From NCBI GenBank assembly GCA_021841795.1, contig JAKCDN010000145.1, forward strand, positions 1 through 7,556: DNA of 7,556 bases, read 5' to 3'. Shown here piece by piece: positions 1 to 6,694 of this stretch; positions within the stretch are counted from its first letter, which is position 1; every line of letters starts with the position of its first letter. Both the position numbers and the translations under genes were made by a program. A model generated the notes under the pieces. That model was not told where the DNA came from. It saw nothing but the letters and a program-made list of their open reading frames with translations, and made no database searches. The stretch comes from Acidobacteriota bacterium. GTDB taxonomy: Bacteria > Acidobacteriota > Terriglobia > Terriglobales > Acidobacteriaceae.

Positions 1-1287
1 GCAGAAATCCACGTCGATATCGGGCATCGAGACGCGCTCGGGATTAAGGAATCGCTCGAAGAGCAGATGGTTCTGCAGCGGATCAACGTTGGTAATCTCC
101 ATGGCATACGCCACCAGAGAGCCGGCCGCCGAGCCGCGGCCCGGACCGACCGGAATGCCGTGGTCGCGCGCATACTTGATGAAGTCCCATACGATAAGGA
201 AGTAGCCGGCGTACTTCATCTGTTTGATGATGTCGATCTCGCGTTCCAGGCGCGCCTCGTACTCGTGAACGGACGAGCGCAGCACGCCGCGGGATTCAAG
301 CAGACGAACGGCTGTTTCGAGGCGCTTCTTGAAACCGTCCCGGCAAACTTCCTCAAAATAGCTGTCGATGGTGTGGCCCGCAGGTACCGCGAACTCGGGA
401 AAGGGATCATCGACCTTGGAGAGCTTGAGATTGCATCGCTCCGCGATCTCCATGGTCCGCGTCACGACCTCGGGGGAATCAGGGAAGAGTGCGGTCATCT
501 CCTCGGCGCTCTTGACAAAAAACTGGTCCGAGTCGAATTTGAACCGGTTGGCGTCGTGAATCTTGGAGCCGGTCTGGACGCACAGCATCACCTCGTGCGC
601 ATGCGAGTCTTCGCCGCACAGATAGTGTGAGTCGTTGGTGGCGACCAGAGGGATCCCCATCTCCCGCTCCATACGGAACAGGTCGGCGCGGATCTTTCTC
701 TCCGGCTCCAGCCCCTGGTCCTGAATCTCCAGGTAGAAATTTCCTTTGCCGAAGATGTCTTGATACTGCTGCGCGGTGGAGACGGCCCGGGCGTAATCGT
801 TGCGATCGAGGGCCTCGCACAGCTCCCCTGAAAGACAACCCGAAAAGCCGATCAGGCCTTTGGCGTTTTCTGCCAGAAATTTCTTGCTTACCCGCGGTTT
901 GCGATAGAAGCCGTGAAGGCTTGCCTCGGAGGTTAAGCGGATCAGGTTCCGGTAGCCCTCCTCATTTTCAGCCAGCACCAGCAGGTGGTTGTACTCTGAC
1001 TCGCGCGGTGCGCCAGGAGAAAGATCCCGGTCGCCTGTCTGACGGATGGGCTCCGCGCGGTGGTCCTCCGCCTTGCACACATACAGCTCGCAGCCGAGGA
1101 TCGGCTTGATCCCCTTGGCCTTGGCCGCCTCGAAAAAATGCACAGCGCCGTAGATATTGCCATGGTCGGTCATAGCCACCGACTTCTGGCCAAGTGATGC
1201 CACGCGGTCAACCAGCTTTTTAACGTCACAGGCGCCGTCGAGCAGGGAATATTCGGTGTGCAGGTGGAGGTGAGTGAATTCGGACAT
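1..1287 (-). CDS. dnaE: DNA polymerase III subunit alpha, N-terminal part (gene continues past the left edge)
   Basis: Catalytic subunit of the replicative DNA polymerase, acting in the cytoplasm at the fork with the beta clamp and clamp loader. Reading the minus strand from ATG at 1287 gives 429 uninterrupted codons, roughly the first third of a protein usually about 1,150-1,200 residues long. It opens [18 protein letters not shown], the PHP domain signature. By motif position the nine PHP metal ligands are all present: H8, H10, D17, H42, E67, H101, C151, D219, H221. The palm begins with [14 protein letters not shown], and the window stops just after PDIDVDFC, where D425 and D427 should be two of the three catalytic aspartates; the third lies outside. 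The start is set by the conserved N-terminus; a Shine-Dalgarno site is weak (GAG about 7 nt upstream, GAGG about 18 nt). It is divergent from fumarase. No frameshift is seen. PolC is excluded because no exonuclease insertion interrupts the PHP domain. Confidence 0.97.
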   Translation of the reverse strand, partial: MSEFTHLHLHTEYSLLDGACDVKKLVDRVASLGQKSVAMTDHGNIYGAVHFFEAAKAKGIKPILGCELYVCKAEDHRAEPIRQTGDRDLSPGAPRESEYNHLLVLAENEEGYRNLIRLTSEASLHGFYRKPRVSKKFLAENAKGLIGFSGCLSGELCEALDRNDYARAVSTAQQYQDIFGKGNFYLEIQDQGLEPERKIRADLFRMEREMGIPLVATNDSHYLCGEDSHAHEVMLCVQTGSKIHDANRFKFDSDQFFVKSAEEMTALFPDSPEVVTRTMEIAERCNLKLSKVDDPFPEFAVPAGHTIDSYFEEVCRDGFKKRLETAVRLLESRGVLRSSVHEYEARLEREIDIIKQMKYAGYFLIVWDFIKYARDHGIPVGPGRGSAAGSLVAYAMEITNVDPLQNHLLFERFLNPERVSMPDIDVDFC

Positions 1288-1548
1288 GGCTAGCTCGATT
1301 TTAGTCCTCTGCATCTTTCCTTCCGTTAACCCCCGGATAGGAGAGTGGAGGAAAACGTGGGCGAAATTCCCGCCCCGCTTTCGCTGCATTCCACGGGCCC
1401 GGTTCTCTGCCTCACGGCTTGGTCGATGATGCGATTTCTAAGCCCTACAACGCTGCTTGTTCCTGGGTGAGTGATGGGCGGGTGAAGACACGCATATGGC
1501 AAGTCCATTACCCTAGATTCGTCAGGAAACCAAGGAGTGTCCCGCACT
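1288..1548. other. Divergent intergenic spacer between dnaE and fumarase
   Basis: These 261 nt must hold the promoters of two genes transcribed in opposite directions, but I find no convincing sigma-70 pair for either. Weak elements only: TAAAAT on the minus strand about 10 nt before the dnaE ATG, which would give an almost leaderless dnaE mRNA; and TAGATT at 1514-1519 on the plus strand without a matching -35. Small symmetric elements are an inverted repeat with arms GGGCG/CGCCC around a 7-nt AT-rich centre (1359-1375) and the 8-nt palindrome CGGGCCCG (1394-1401). GGGTGA occurs twice, at 1465 and 1480, 15 nt apart. Short ORFs here on both strands resemble nothing known. Confidence 0.6.
1532..1537 (+). 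promoter_or_regulatory. Ribosome-binding site of the fumarase gene
   Basis: AAGGAG is a near-perfect Shine-Dalgarno sequence 11 nt before ATG 1549. It decides the start: the in-frame GTG at 1537 overlaps the last base of this site and has no ribosome-binding site of its own. Confidence 0.75.
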
Positions 1549-3078
1549 ATGACAGTCATCCAGCAGGAAGATTTCGTTGCCAGCATTGCTGGCGCGTTGC
1601 AGTACATCAGCTACTACCATCCGGTGGATTACATCACTTCGCTGGCCAGGGCTTACGAGCGTGAGCAGTCGCCGGCGGCCCGCGACGCCATCGCGCAAAT
1701 TCTCATCAACAGCCGCATGTGCGCTGAAGGGCATCGGCCGATCTGCCAGGACACCGGAATCGTGAACGCATTCGTCAAGGTAGGCATGAACGTGCGCTTT
1801 GCGGTCGCTGCCGGTGGCAGCGCTTCCATGGGAATTCAGGAATTGGTGGACGAAGGCGTGCGCCGCGCCTATCTTGCGCCGGAAAATGTGCTGCGCGCCT
1901 CGGTGCTTGCTGATCCCGCCGGCGCGCGCAAAAATACGCGCGACAACACACCGGCCGTAGTCAATGTGGAATTGGTGCCTGGCGATAACGTCGAGGTCAC
2001 GGTCGCGGCCAAGGGCGGTGGTTCTGAGGCGAAGTCGAAGTTTGCCATGCTCAACCCCTCCGACTCGATTGTGGACTGGGTTCTCAAAACTGTGCCCACA
2101 ATGGGCGCCGGATGGTGCCCGCCCGGGATGCTCGGCATTGGCATCGGCGGCACGGCGGAGAAAGCCATGCTGATGGCTAAGGAATCCCTGATGGACCCGA
2201 TCGATATTCAGCAGCTTCAGGCGCGCGGAGCAACCACGCGCGCCGAGGAACTGCGCCTGGAGCTCTATGACAAAGTGAACCGGCTCGGCATTGGCGCACA
2301 GGGCTTGGGCGGATTAACCACCGTCCTTGACGTGAAGGTGCGCGATTATCCGACCCATGCCGCAAACCTTCCCGTGGCCATGATTCCCAACTGCGCCGCC
2401 ATGCGCCATGCGCACTTTGTGCTGGATGGATCGGGGCCGGTCTATCTCGATCCGCCTTCGCTCGACGCCTGGCCGAAGTTGACCTACGATGTAAGCGGGG
2501 CGCGGCGTGTGAATCTCGACACCGTCACGCGTGAAGAAGTTTCTTCATGGAAGCCGGGTGAGGTTCTGCTGCTCAGCGGAAAGTTGCTGACCGGCCGCGA
2601 CGCTGCGCACAAGCGGCTAACCGACATGCTGAATCGCGGCGAGAAGCTGCCCGTGGACTTCCGCAACCGCTTCATCTATTACGTGGGTCCAGTGGATCCG
2701 GTGCGCGACGAGGTGGTAGGGCCGGCGGGTCCGACAACGGCTACGCGCATGGACAAGTTCACACGGCAGATGCTGGCAGAGACCGGCCTGCTGGGCATGG
2801 TGGGCAAAGCCGAGCGCGGACCAGCCGCGATCGATGCAATCCGCGACTACAAAGCGGTTTACCTGATGGCCGTGGGCGGTGCGGCTTATCTGGTCTCGAA
2901 GGCCATCCACGGCTCCACGCTGCTGGCCTTCGGCGACCTGGGCATGGAAGCTATCTACGAGTTCGACGTAAGGGATATGCCCGTGACCGTCGCCGTGGAT
3001 GCGAAGGGAACCAGCGTCCATCAGACCGGTCCGGCTGAGTGGCAAAAGCGGATCGCAGGCATTCCGATCCTGGCATAG
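1549..3078 (+). CDS. fumA: Class I (4Fe-4S) fumarate hydratase
   Basis: Interconverts fumarate and (S)-malate in the TCA cycle, in the cytoplasm. The 509-residue protein has both halves of class I fumarases fused in one chain: an N-terminal Fe-S domain (about 1-290) and a C-terminal domain (about 300-505). Three cysteines in the family's cluster-binding contexts are present: C66 in RPICQDTG, C190 in GAGWCPPGMLGIGIGG, and C282 in PNCAAMRHAHF. The C-terminal half carries SGKLLTGRDAAHKR (T348-R356) and KGTSVHQTGPAEW (from K486), both typical. The length is a little below the roughly 548 residues of E. coli FumA; the N-terminus accounts for some of this. ATG 1549 is chosen for its AAGGAG site. 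Two-subunit L-tartrate dehydratase (TtdA/TtdB) is homologous, but the fused form argues for fumarase. Class I enzymes are typically oxygen-sensitive. A hairpin pair follows the stop by 18 nt. The symbol denotes the family type, not proven orthology to E. coli fumA. Confidence 0.93.
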   Translation: MTVIQQEDFVASIAGALQYISYYHPVDYITSLARAYEREQSPAARDAIAQILINSRMCAEGHRPICQDTGIVNAFVKVGMNVRFAVAAGGSASMGIQELVDEGVRRAYLAPENVLRASVLADPAGARKNTRDNTPAVVNVELVPGDNVEVTVAAKGGGSEAKSKFAMLNPSDSIVDWVLKTVPTMGAGWCPPGMLGIGIGGTAEKAMLMAKESLMDPIDIQQLQARGATTRAEELRLELYDKVNRLGIGAQGLGGLTTVLDVKVRDYPTHAANLPVAMIPNCAAMRHAHFVLDGSGPVYLDPPSLDAWPKLTYDVSGARRVNLDTVTREEVSSWKPGEVLLLSGKLLTGRDAAHKRLTDMLNRGEKLPVDFRNRFIYYVGPVDPVRDEVVGPAGPTTATRMDKFTRQMLAETGLLGMVGKAERGPAAIDAIRDYKAVYLMAVGGAAYLVSKAIHGSTLLAFGDLGMEAIYEFDVRDMPVTVAVDAKGTSVHQTGPAEWQKRIAGIPILA

Positions 3079-3096
3079 GGCAGCGGGGTTTGAGCA

Positions 3097-3141
3097 GGAC
3101 CGCGGGCGGCAACTGGCGTATGCGTAGTTGCCTCGCGGTCC
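3097..3141 (+). terminator. Long hairpin downstream of fumarase, possible terminator or mRNA 3' structure
   Basis: Arms GGACCGCG (3097-3104) and CGCGGTCC (3134-3141) are perfect complements, as are inner arms GGCAACT (3108-3114) and AGTTGCC (3126-3132). The result is a 15-bp stem with a 3/1-nt internal loop and an 11-nt apical loop, starting 18 nt after the fumarase stop. No T-run follows on either strand, so it is not a canonical intrinsic terminator; it may protect the fumarase mRNA 3' end or act as a U-less terminator. Confidence 0.5.
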
Positions 3142-3160
3142 CGATCATGCCTTCGATCGG
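3141..3160 (+). other. Second hairpin adjoining the first
   Basis: CCGATC (3141-3146) and GATCGG (3155-3160) are perfect complements around an 8-nt loop. The first base is shared with the last base of the preceding stem, so the two helices could stack directly on one another. No T-run follows. Confidence 0.4.
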
Positions 3161-3210
3161 CAATGCGCTCGGGGCGGCATCAATGCTTCGAGCTCCGCTG
3201 CGCGCAGGTA

Positions 3211-3223
3211 TCTCATCATGAGA
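3211..3223. promoter_or_regulatory. 13-nt palindrome over the MBL gene's ribosome-binding region (operator-like)
   Basis: TCTCAT-C-ATGAGA is a perfect inverted repeat with a single central base, 8 nt before the chosen ATG at 3232. The one-base centre suits a protein-binding DNA palindrome better than an RNA hairpin. Its right arm overlaps GAGAG (3220-3224), the likely Shine-Dalgarno sequence. A function as operator is inferred from symmetry and position only. Confidence 0.3.
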
Positions 3224-3231
3224 GTGTAGTG

Positions 3232-4500
3232 ATGGCCGAATCTCTGAAGACACCAGTCTGGACAAGAAGGCAGTTTCTCGTTGCCGGCATGGCGCTGGGG
3301 GGATCGAAGCTGCTTGCATCTCCTGCGGTAAGCGGTCGTGCTGTGCTGCCTGCGTGGTCACCGGGCCGGCTTGAGATTCATCACATCGACACGGGCCGCG
3401 GTAATGCGGCGTTTCTGCTGGCGCCCGATGGCACAACGCTGTTGATTGACTGTGGAGCGGCCAACGATCCGTTGGAGACCTCGGCTCCTGCGCGCCCAGA
3501 TGCATCACGATCGCCGGGAGAATGGGTGGCGCGCTATGCGCTGCGTCGGGCGCGCGCTGCGGGCCGCAGTACGCTCGACTATATGATCGCAACTCACGTG
3601 CACCCCGATCATGTCGGCGATCTGCCGCCCGGCGTCAAACTCCCCTCCGGCGGTGATTACATCCCCACCGGGCTGAGCCAGGTGGACCAGTTAATGCCGG
3701 CCCGGACTGTAATCGACCGTGGCTTCCCCGACTACGGGCAGTTGCCGCCTTCCCGCGATGCTTTTGCTGCCAACTACCTGGCCTGGCTGGAGGCACGCCT
3801 GCGCACGGGCAAGCGGACCGAGCGGTTGGAGGTTGGCTCGGCACGGCAGATTCAGTTGCGGTCGCCAATCAATGGGCCGGCTTTTACCGTGCGCGGATTG
3901 GCTGCCAATGGCTGTGTCTGGGCTGGTGTCGGCCGGCAGAGCCGGTCTCTCTTTCCCGATCTCAGTTCGTTGGCGCCTCAGGATCGACCCACTGAAAATG
4001 ACTGCTCGATTGCCTTGCGTGTCGACTTCGGCAGCTTCTCCTACTACACCGGGGGTGACCTGAATGCCGATAGCCACGATGGAAGGGAGCCTTGGCTGGA
4101 CGTGGAGACTCCCGTAACGCGAGCCTGCGGACAGGTCGAGGTCGCGGTTGCCGATCATCACGCTTACTTCGACTCCTGCGGACCGAACTTCGTGAAGAAC
4201 CTTAACGCGCAGGCGTACCTGATCCCCGCCTGGCATCTTACCCATCCGGGGCAGGCGCAACTGGAGCGGCTCGTAGGAGCGTGGCCGGGTGAGAGACGCC
4301 ACGACGTCTTCGCCACCGAGATGCTGCCGGCCAATCAGTTGTTCAATGCGCGTTGGGTAAACCAGATGCGTAGTCGGCAGGGGCACATTGTCGTGCAGGT
4401 TGCGGCAGACGGGGGCAGCTTCAGGATATTTGTTCTCGACAGCTCCACCGAGCTTGACACTGTGAAGCTCGTGAGCGGTCCCTATCTCTGCCGCGGTTGA
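3232..4500 (+). CDS. Tat-exported metallo-beta-lactamase-fold hydrolase, ComEC/Rec2-like
   Basis: A 422-residue protein with a twin-arginine signal at its N-terminus: TRRQFL (T11-L16), then a hydrophobic stretch with VAGMALGG and an Ala-rich region to about residue 37. It is predicted to be exported folded, probably with its metals already bound. The MBL fold starts near residue 48; HIDTGRGNAAFLL and TTLLIDCGA correspond to the DVGQGDA and LIDxG strands of the ComEC-type subgroup. The metal motif is THVHPDH (H122, H124, D126, H127). YYTGGDLN supplies a likely bridging aspartate, D276; later histidine candidates are H309/H310 and H335/H338. There are no membrane helices beyond the signal, so it is not ComEC itself. 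ATG 3232 is chosen because it places the Tat motif correctly and has GAGAG 7 nt upstream; an in-frame ATG at 3163 has no such site. The substrate is unknown; nucleic acids or phosphodiesters are possible by analogy. Confidence 0.85.
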   Translation: MAESLKTPVWTRRQFLVAGMALGGSKLLASPAVSGRAVLPAWSPGRLEIHHIDTGRGNAAFLLAPDGTTLLIDCGAANDPLETSAPARPDASRSPGEWVARYALRRARAAGRSTLDYMIATHVHPDHVGDLPPGVKLPSGGDYIPTGLSQVDQLMPARTVIDRGFPDYGQLPPSRDAFAANYLAWLEARLRTGKRTERLEVGSARQIQLRSPINGPAFTVRGLAANGCVWAGVGRQSRSLFPDLSSLAPQDRPTENDCSIALRVDFGSFSYYTGGDLNADSHDGREPWLDVETPVTRACGQVEVAVADHHAYFDSCGPNFVKNLNAQAYLIPAWHLTHPGQAQLERLVGAWPGERRHDVFATEMLPANQLFNARWVNQMRSRQGHIVVQVAADGGSFRIFVLDSSTELDTVKLVSGPYLCRG

Positions 4501-4515
4501 TGCGGAACGCCCCGT

Positions 4516-4553
4516 GCCGGTGCCGTGCACTTCTTGCACGCATGGGCGCCGGC
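4516..4553. terminator. Long imperfect hairpin between convergent genes, possible two-way terminator
   Basis: Inner arms CGTGCA (4524-4529) and TGCACG (4535-4540) pair perfectly over a 5-nt loop. Outer arms GCCGGTGC (4516-4523) and GCGCCGGC (4546-4553) pair with one G-T wobble, leaving CATGG bulged on one side. It sits midway between the stop codons of the MBL and arabinofuranosidase genes. No T-run is present on either side. A separate 12-nt palindrome, GCGGCATGCCGC, lies at 4562-4573. Confidence 0.4.
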
Positions 4554-4584
4554 GGGAGGCTGCGGCATGCCGCTCAGACCCCTG

Positions 4585-6480
4585 TCAATCGCTCAACTCC
4601 AGCACATTCACTGAATAGGGCGCAAAGATCTCAGTGAACTTGGAACCGTGTATGGGAACCTTGCGCTCCACCGGCTTCACGGCATCGGGATGTTCAATGC
4701 TGTTGGTCGCGTTGGGGGTTTTGCCGCTCATGCTGGTAAGCACGGCCTGCGGGGCGAGCTCGCCCGCTCCCTTGAGAGCGATGGCGAGGGGCTGCGGCGT
4801 GGAACTGGCGTTGACGACTTTCACGAACAGTTTGTGTCTCGCGGCGTCGCGCGTAACGGAGGCGTAGACGCGCACGGGAGCATCGCTGAGCGAACTGGCG
4901 ACAACCTCGGTTCCCAGGTGCGAGGAGAACATGACTTGCGTCCAATAGCTTGGCGAGCCGTAGCTGGAAAGCGCATTGTAGCCGATGAGGTCGGTGGACC
5001 ACTGCATGCCGCCCGGGTTCACATTGACGAACAGGGGCGCGTAGCTGGCCATGATGACAAGGTCGCTGTTGCGTTCCAGGCCGGTTAACCATGCAGCATC
5101 GGCAAGCGCCGCTTCAAGGTTCGGTGTGGGGTCGCCCTCGCGCGTGGCCCACTCGCCCACAAAGACCTTGGGACCGCTGCGGCTCGCATTGTCATAGTGG
5201 TGAGCCTGCGCAAAAGACTCCACCGCCGACATGTAATAGTGCTCGTCGATAACGTCCGGGGTGACGCCCTTTACGGGAGCAGTGGCGATAATCTGGAGAT
5301 TCGGGTAGCGCTGCTTGATGGCGTGGTAGAACTGCGCGAAACGGCCATCGTACGAGTGAGAGCGATCGAACTGGTCTTCGTTGCCCACTTCCACGTAATG
5401 CAGCGGGAAGGGTGCAGGATGCCCATCCTTGGCGCGTTCCGCGCCCCATTTGCTGTCTGCGCCGCCGGTAACATACTGGATTTCGTCGAGCGCGTCCTCG
5501 ACGTAAGGCTCGAGCGCGGGGCCGGGCTCGACGTGCTCCTGCGCCAGCGAGTATCCCGCGTAGACGGCGAGAACCGGTTCCATCTTCAGATCCTCGCACC
5601 ACTCCAGAAATTCGAGCAGGCCCATGCCGTCTGAGGAGCGATAACGCCAGGGGCTCTCGTGCGTGGGACGGTTGATCCAGGGGCCGATGGTCTTCTTCCA
5701 GTCAAAGCGGTCGGCGATGTGCTCGCCTTCGAGATAGTTGCCGCCGGGAAGGCGCAGAAATTTTGGTTGCATGGCGGCAAGCAGGCTCATCACGTCGGCG
5801 CGGTTGCCGTCGGGGCGCGCACCATACGTGGGCGGAAAGAGCGAGACCAGATCGAACCAGACGGTGGCCGGCTTTGCAATGGTGAGCAGCAGGTGGTTGT
5901 TTGCGGAGACCGGCGCCGTGCCGGTTTTGAGTGTCCATTTGTACTGCTTCCAGTCGCTGCTCAGGCCGGTGACGACGGTGGATGCGGCGGCTATGCCGGT
6001 CTGGTCGTTCTGCAGCGTTACCGTGACAGCAAGCCCGGGCGTGTCCGTCCTGGCGTAGAAAGATCCCGTGTAGATTTCATTCGAGCGCACAGGAATGCCC
6101 CAGTAGCCGCCGTTTTCGACGCCGGCCGGCGCGTCGGCAGCAGCGGCTGTCACTGCGACCCGGAGACTGCGCGGCAGCTCGGCGCTCGGACCTGTGCTCT
6201 CATCGGCCGCCACGCTGACCTGCGCATTGCCGCGCGCCACTGCCGGCCAGTGGGTCAGGGAGCCAAAGCCGCGGCCGATAACGCGGTCGCGCACCAGCTC
6301 TCCGTAGACTCCACCATCGTAGGAGTAGTTGATCTCCTCGGTCATGAGTCCGTACAGAGTTGGACTGACCTTTGCAATCGGCTTGTCCGCCTGAATCGTG
6401 AAGGAGGGTGTTTGTGCGCAGAGCGCGAGCGATGACACAAGGACGGCAAAAGATGCGACGGCTGCGGCAGGCTTGTTCAT
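4585..6480 (-). CDS. Secreted alpha-L-arabinofuranosidase, family GH51
   Basis: Predicted to cleave terminal alpha-L-arabinofuranosyl residues from arabinan, arabinoxylan or arabinogalactan side chains (retaining mechanism). The 631-residue protein begins with a Sec signal peptide, MNKPAAAVASFAVLVSSLALCA, with cleavage likely after ALCA. SPTLYGLMTEEINYSYDGG follows, the N-terminal signature of the plant and fungal-like GH51 branch. Residues about 80-215 look like a CBM4/9-type jelly roll (GGYWGIPVRSNEIYTGSFYAR). The (beta/alpha)8 domain starts around 215, with FLRLPGGNYLEGE (N248). The expected acid/base is E368 in YVEVGNEDQF; the expected nucleophile is E443 in VFVGEWATREG. The C-terminal beta-sandwich runs from about 460 to the end. 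All key residues are present. It is not a lipoprotein: the residue before the signal-region Cys is Leu. It lies 276 nt downstream of a PfkB kinase gene on the same strand, with a LacI-type operator 43 nt before its ATG; AGGA lies about 10 nt upstream of the start. Confidence 0.93.
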   Translation of the reverse strand: MNKPAAAVASFAVLVSSLALCAQTPSFTIQADKPIAKVSPTLYGLMTEEINYSYDGGVYGELVRDRVIGRGFGSLTHWPAVARGNAQVSVAADESTGPSAELPRSLRVAVTAAAADAPAGVENGGYWGIPVRSNEIYTGSFYARTDTPGLAVTVTLQNDQTGIAAASTVVTGLSSDWKQYKWTLKTGTAPVSANNHLLLTIAKPATVWFDLVSLFPPTYGARPDGNRADVMSLLAAMQPKFLRLPGGNYLEGEHIADRFDWKKTIGPWINRPTHESPWRYRSSDGMGLLEFLEWCEDLKMEPVLAVYAGYSLAQEHVEPGPALEPYVEDALDEIQYVTGGADSKWGAERAKDGHPAPFPLHYVEVGNEDQFDRSHSYDGRFAQFYHAIKQRYPNLQIIATAPVKGVTPDVIDEHYYMSAVESFAQAHHYDNASRSGPKVFVGEWATREGDPTPNLEAALADAAWLTGLERNSDLVIMASYAPLFVNVNPGGMQWSTDLIGYNALSSYGSPSYWTQVMFSSHLGTEVVASSLSDAPVRVYASVTRDAARHKLFVKVVNASSTPQPLAIALKGAGELAPQAVLTSMSGKTPNATNSIEHPDAVKPVERKVPIHGSKFTEIFAPYSVNVLELSD

Positions 6481-6510
6481 GACCCCGCCATCCTACTGCG
6501 TGGGCGGAAG

Positions 6511-6521
6511 GATTGACAATC
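6511..6521. promoter_or_regulatory. Perfect 11-nt inverted repeat beside the LacI-type site
   Basis: GATTG-A-CAATC is a perfect palindrome around one base, 1 nt from the operator-like site and 31-41 nt before the arabinofuranosidase ATG. CAATCC recurs at 6538-6543, facing GGATTG at 6510-6515 across the operator. The minus-strand reading includes TTGTCA, which 18 nt later is followed by TAGGAT, a possible -35/-10 pair; it would place the transcription start almost at the ATG. Confidence 0.3.
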
Positions 6522-6522
6522 T

Positions 6523-6536
6523 GGAAAACGCTTACC
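6523..6536. promoter_or_regulatory. LacI-family-type operator (cre-like) upstream of the arabinofuranosidase gene
   Basis: Read on the coding (minus) strand the site is GGTAAGCGTTTTCC. It fits the symmetric pattern GGNAANCGNTTNCC with a central CG, the hallmark of LacI/GalR-family operators, and matches a cre box such as TGTAAGCGTTTTCA at 12 of 14 bases. Its near edge is 43 nt from the ATG. LacI-family repressors commonly control glycoside hydrolase genes, so sugar-responsive repression is a reasonable inference. No regulator gene is in the window. Confidence 0.5.
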
Positions 6537-6605
6537 GCAATCCGGAGCGGAGCCATGGCGTCAGTTCCGGGCTGCAGGCGCGGGCTGGCGGCTACAGGTT
6601 CCTGG

Positions 6606-6634
6606 GGTATATCGACTGATCCGCACGGGTAAAA
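6606..6634 (-). promoter_or_regulatory. Weak candidate sigma-70 promoter for the arabinofuranosidase gene
   Basis: On the minus strand TTTTAC (6634-6629) and TATACC (6611-6606) are separated by 17 nt. The -10 matches consensus at 4 of 6 bases and the -35 poorly. Transcription would start near 6600, about 120 nt before the ATG, putting the LacI-type site downstream as a roadblock. This rests on spacing and the -10 alone. Confidence 0.2.
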
Positions 6635-6694
6635 GCAGCAACGATCGGTTCATGCATCTCGTCACTCTCGGAGCTGACCCGCCACGGTCTTCGC

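Noticed and set aside
67..630. 187-codon plus-strand ORF at the left edge
   Set aside because: It is antisense to dnaE, whose frame shows continuous conserved sequence.
1537..1548. GTG 1537 as fumarase start
   Set aside because: The GTG overlaps the AAGGAG site that serves ATG 1549, so it cannot be preceded by that site.
1326..1607. 93-codon minus-strand ORF in the dnaE-fumarase spacer
   Set aside because: It runs into the fumarase start on the opposite strand, lacks a ribosome-binding site and has no recognisable content.
3218..3229. Three-codon upstream ORF (ATG AGA GTG TAG) just before the MBL gene
   Set aside because: It is too short to distinguish from chance and has no ribosome-binding site of its own.
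3163..3231. ATG 3163 as MBL start
   Set aside because: It would add 23 polar residues before the Tat motif, has no ribosome-binding site, and begins just after the hairpin pair.
2951..3592. 213-codon minus-strand ORF across the fumarase 3' end and MBL 5' end
   Set aside because: It overlaps two supported genes on the opposite strand and its translation resembles no family.
3691..4539. 282-codon minus-strand ORF opposite the MBL gene
   Set aside because: It is antisense to a well-supported gene, low in recognisable motifs and rich in Arg/Gly/Pro, as in high-GC shadow frames.
5659..6435. 258-codon plus-strand ORF opposite the arabinofuranosidase gene
   Set aside because: It lies wholly antisense to a gene with complete GH51 motifs, has no recognisable domain, and is expected from high-GC codon bias.
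6513..6541. Plus-strand promoter with perfect TTGACA at 6513-6518
   Set aside because: The hexamer 17 nt downstream is CGCAAT, a poor -10, and no plus-strand gene follows; the TTGACA comes from the GATTGACAATC palindrome.
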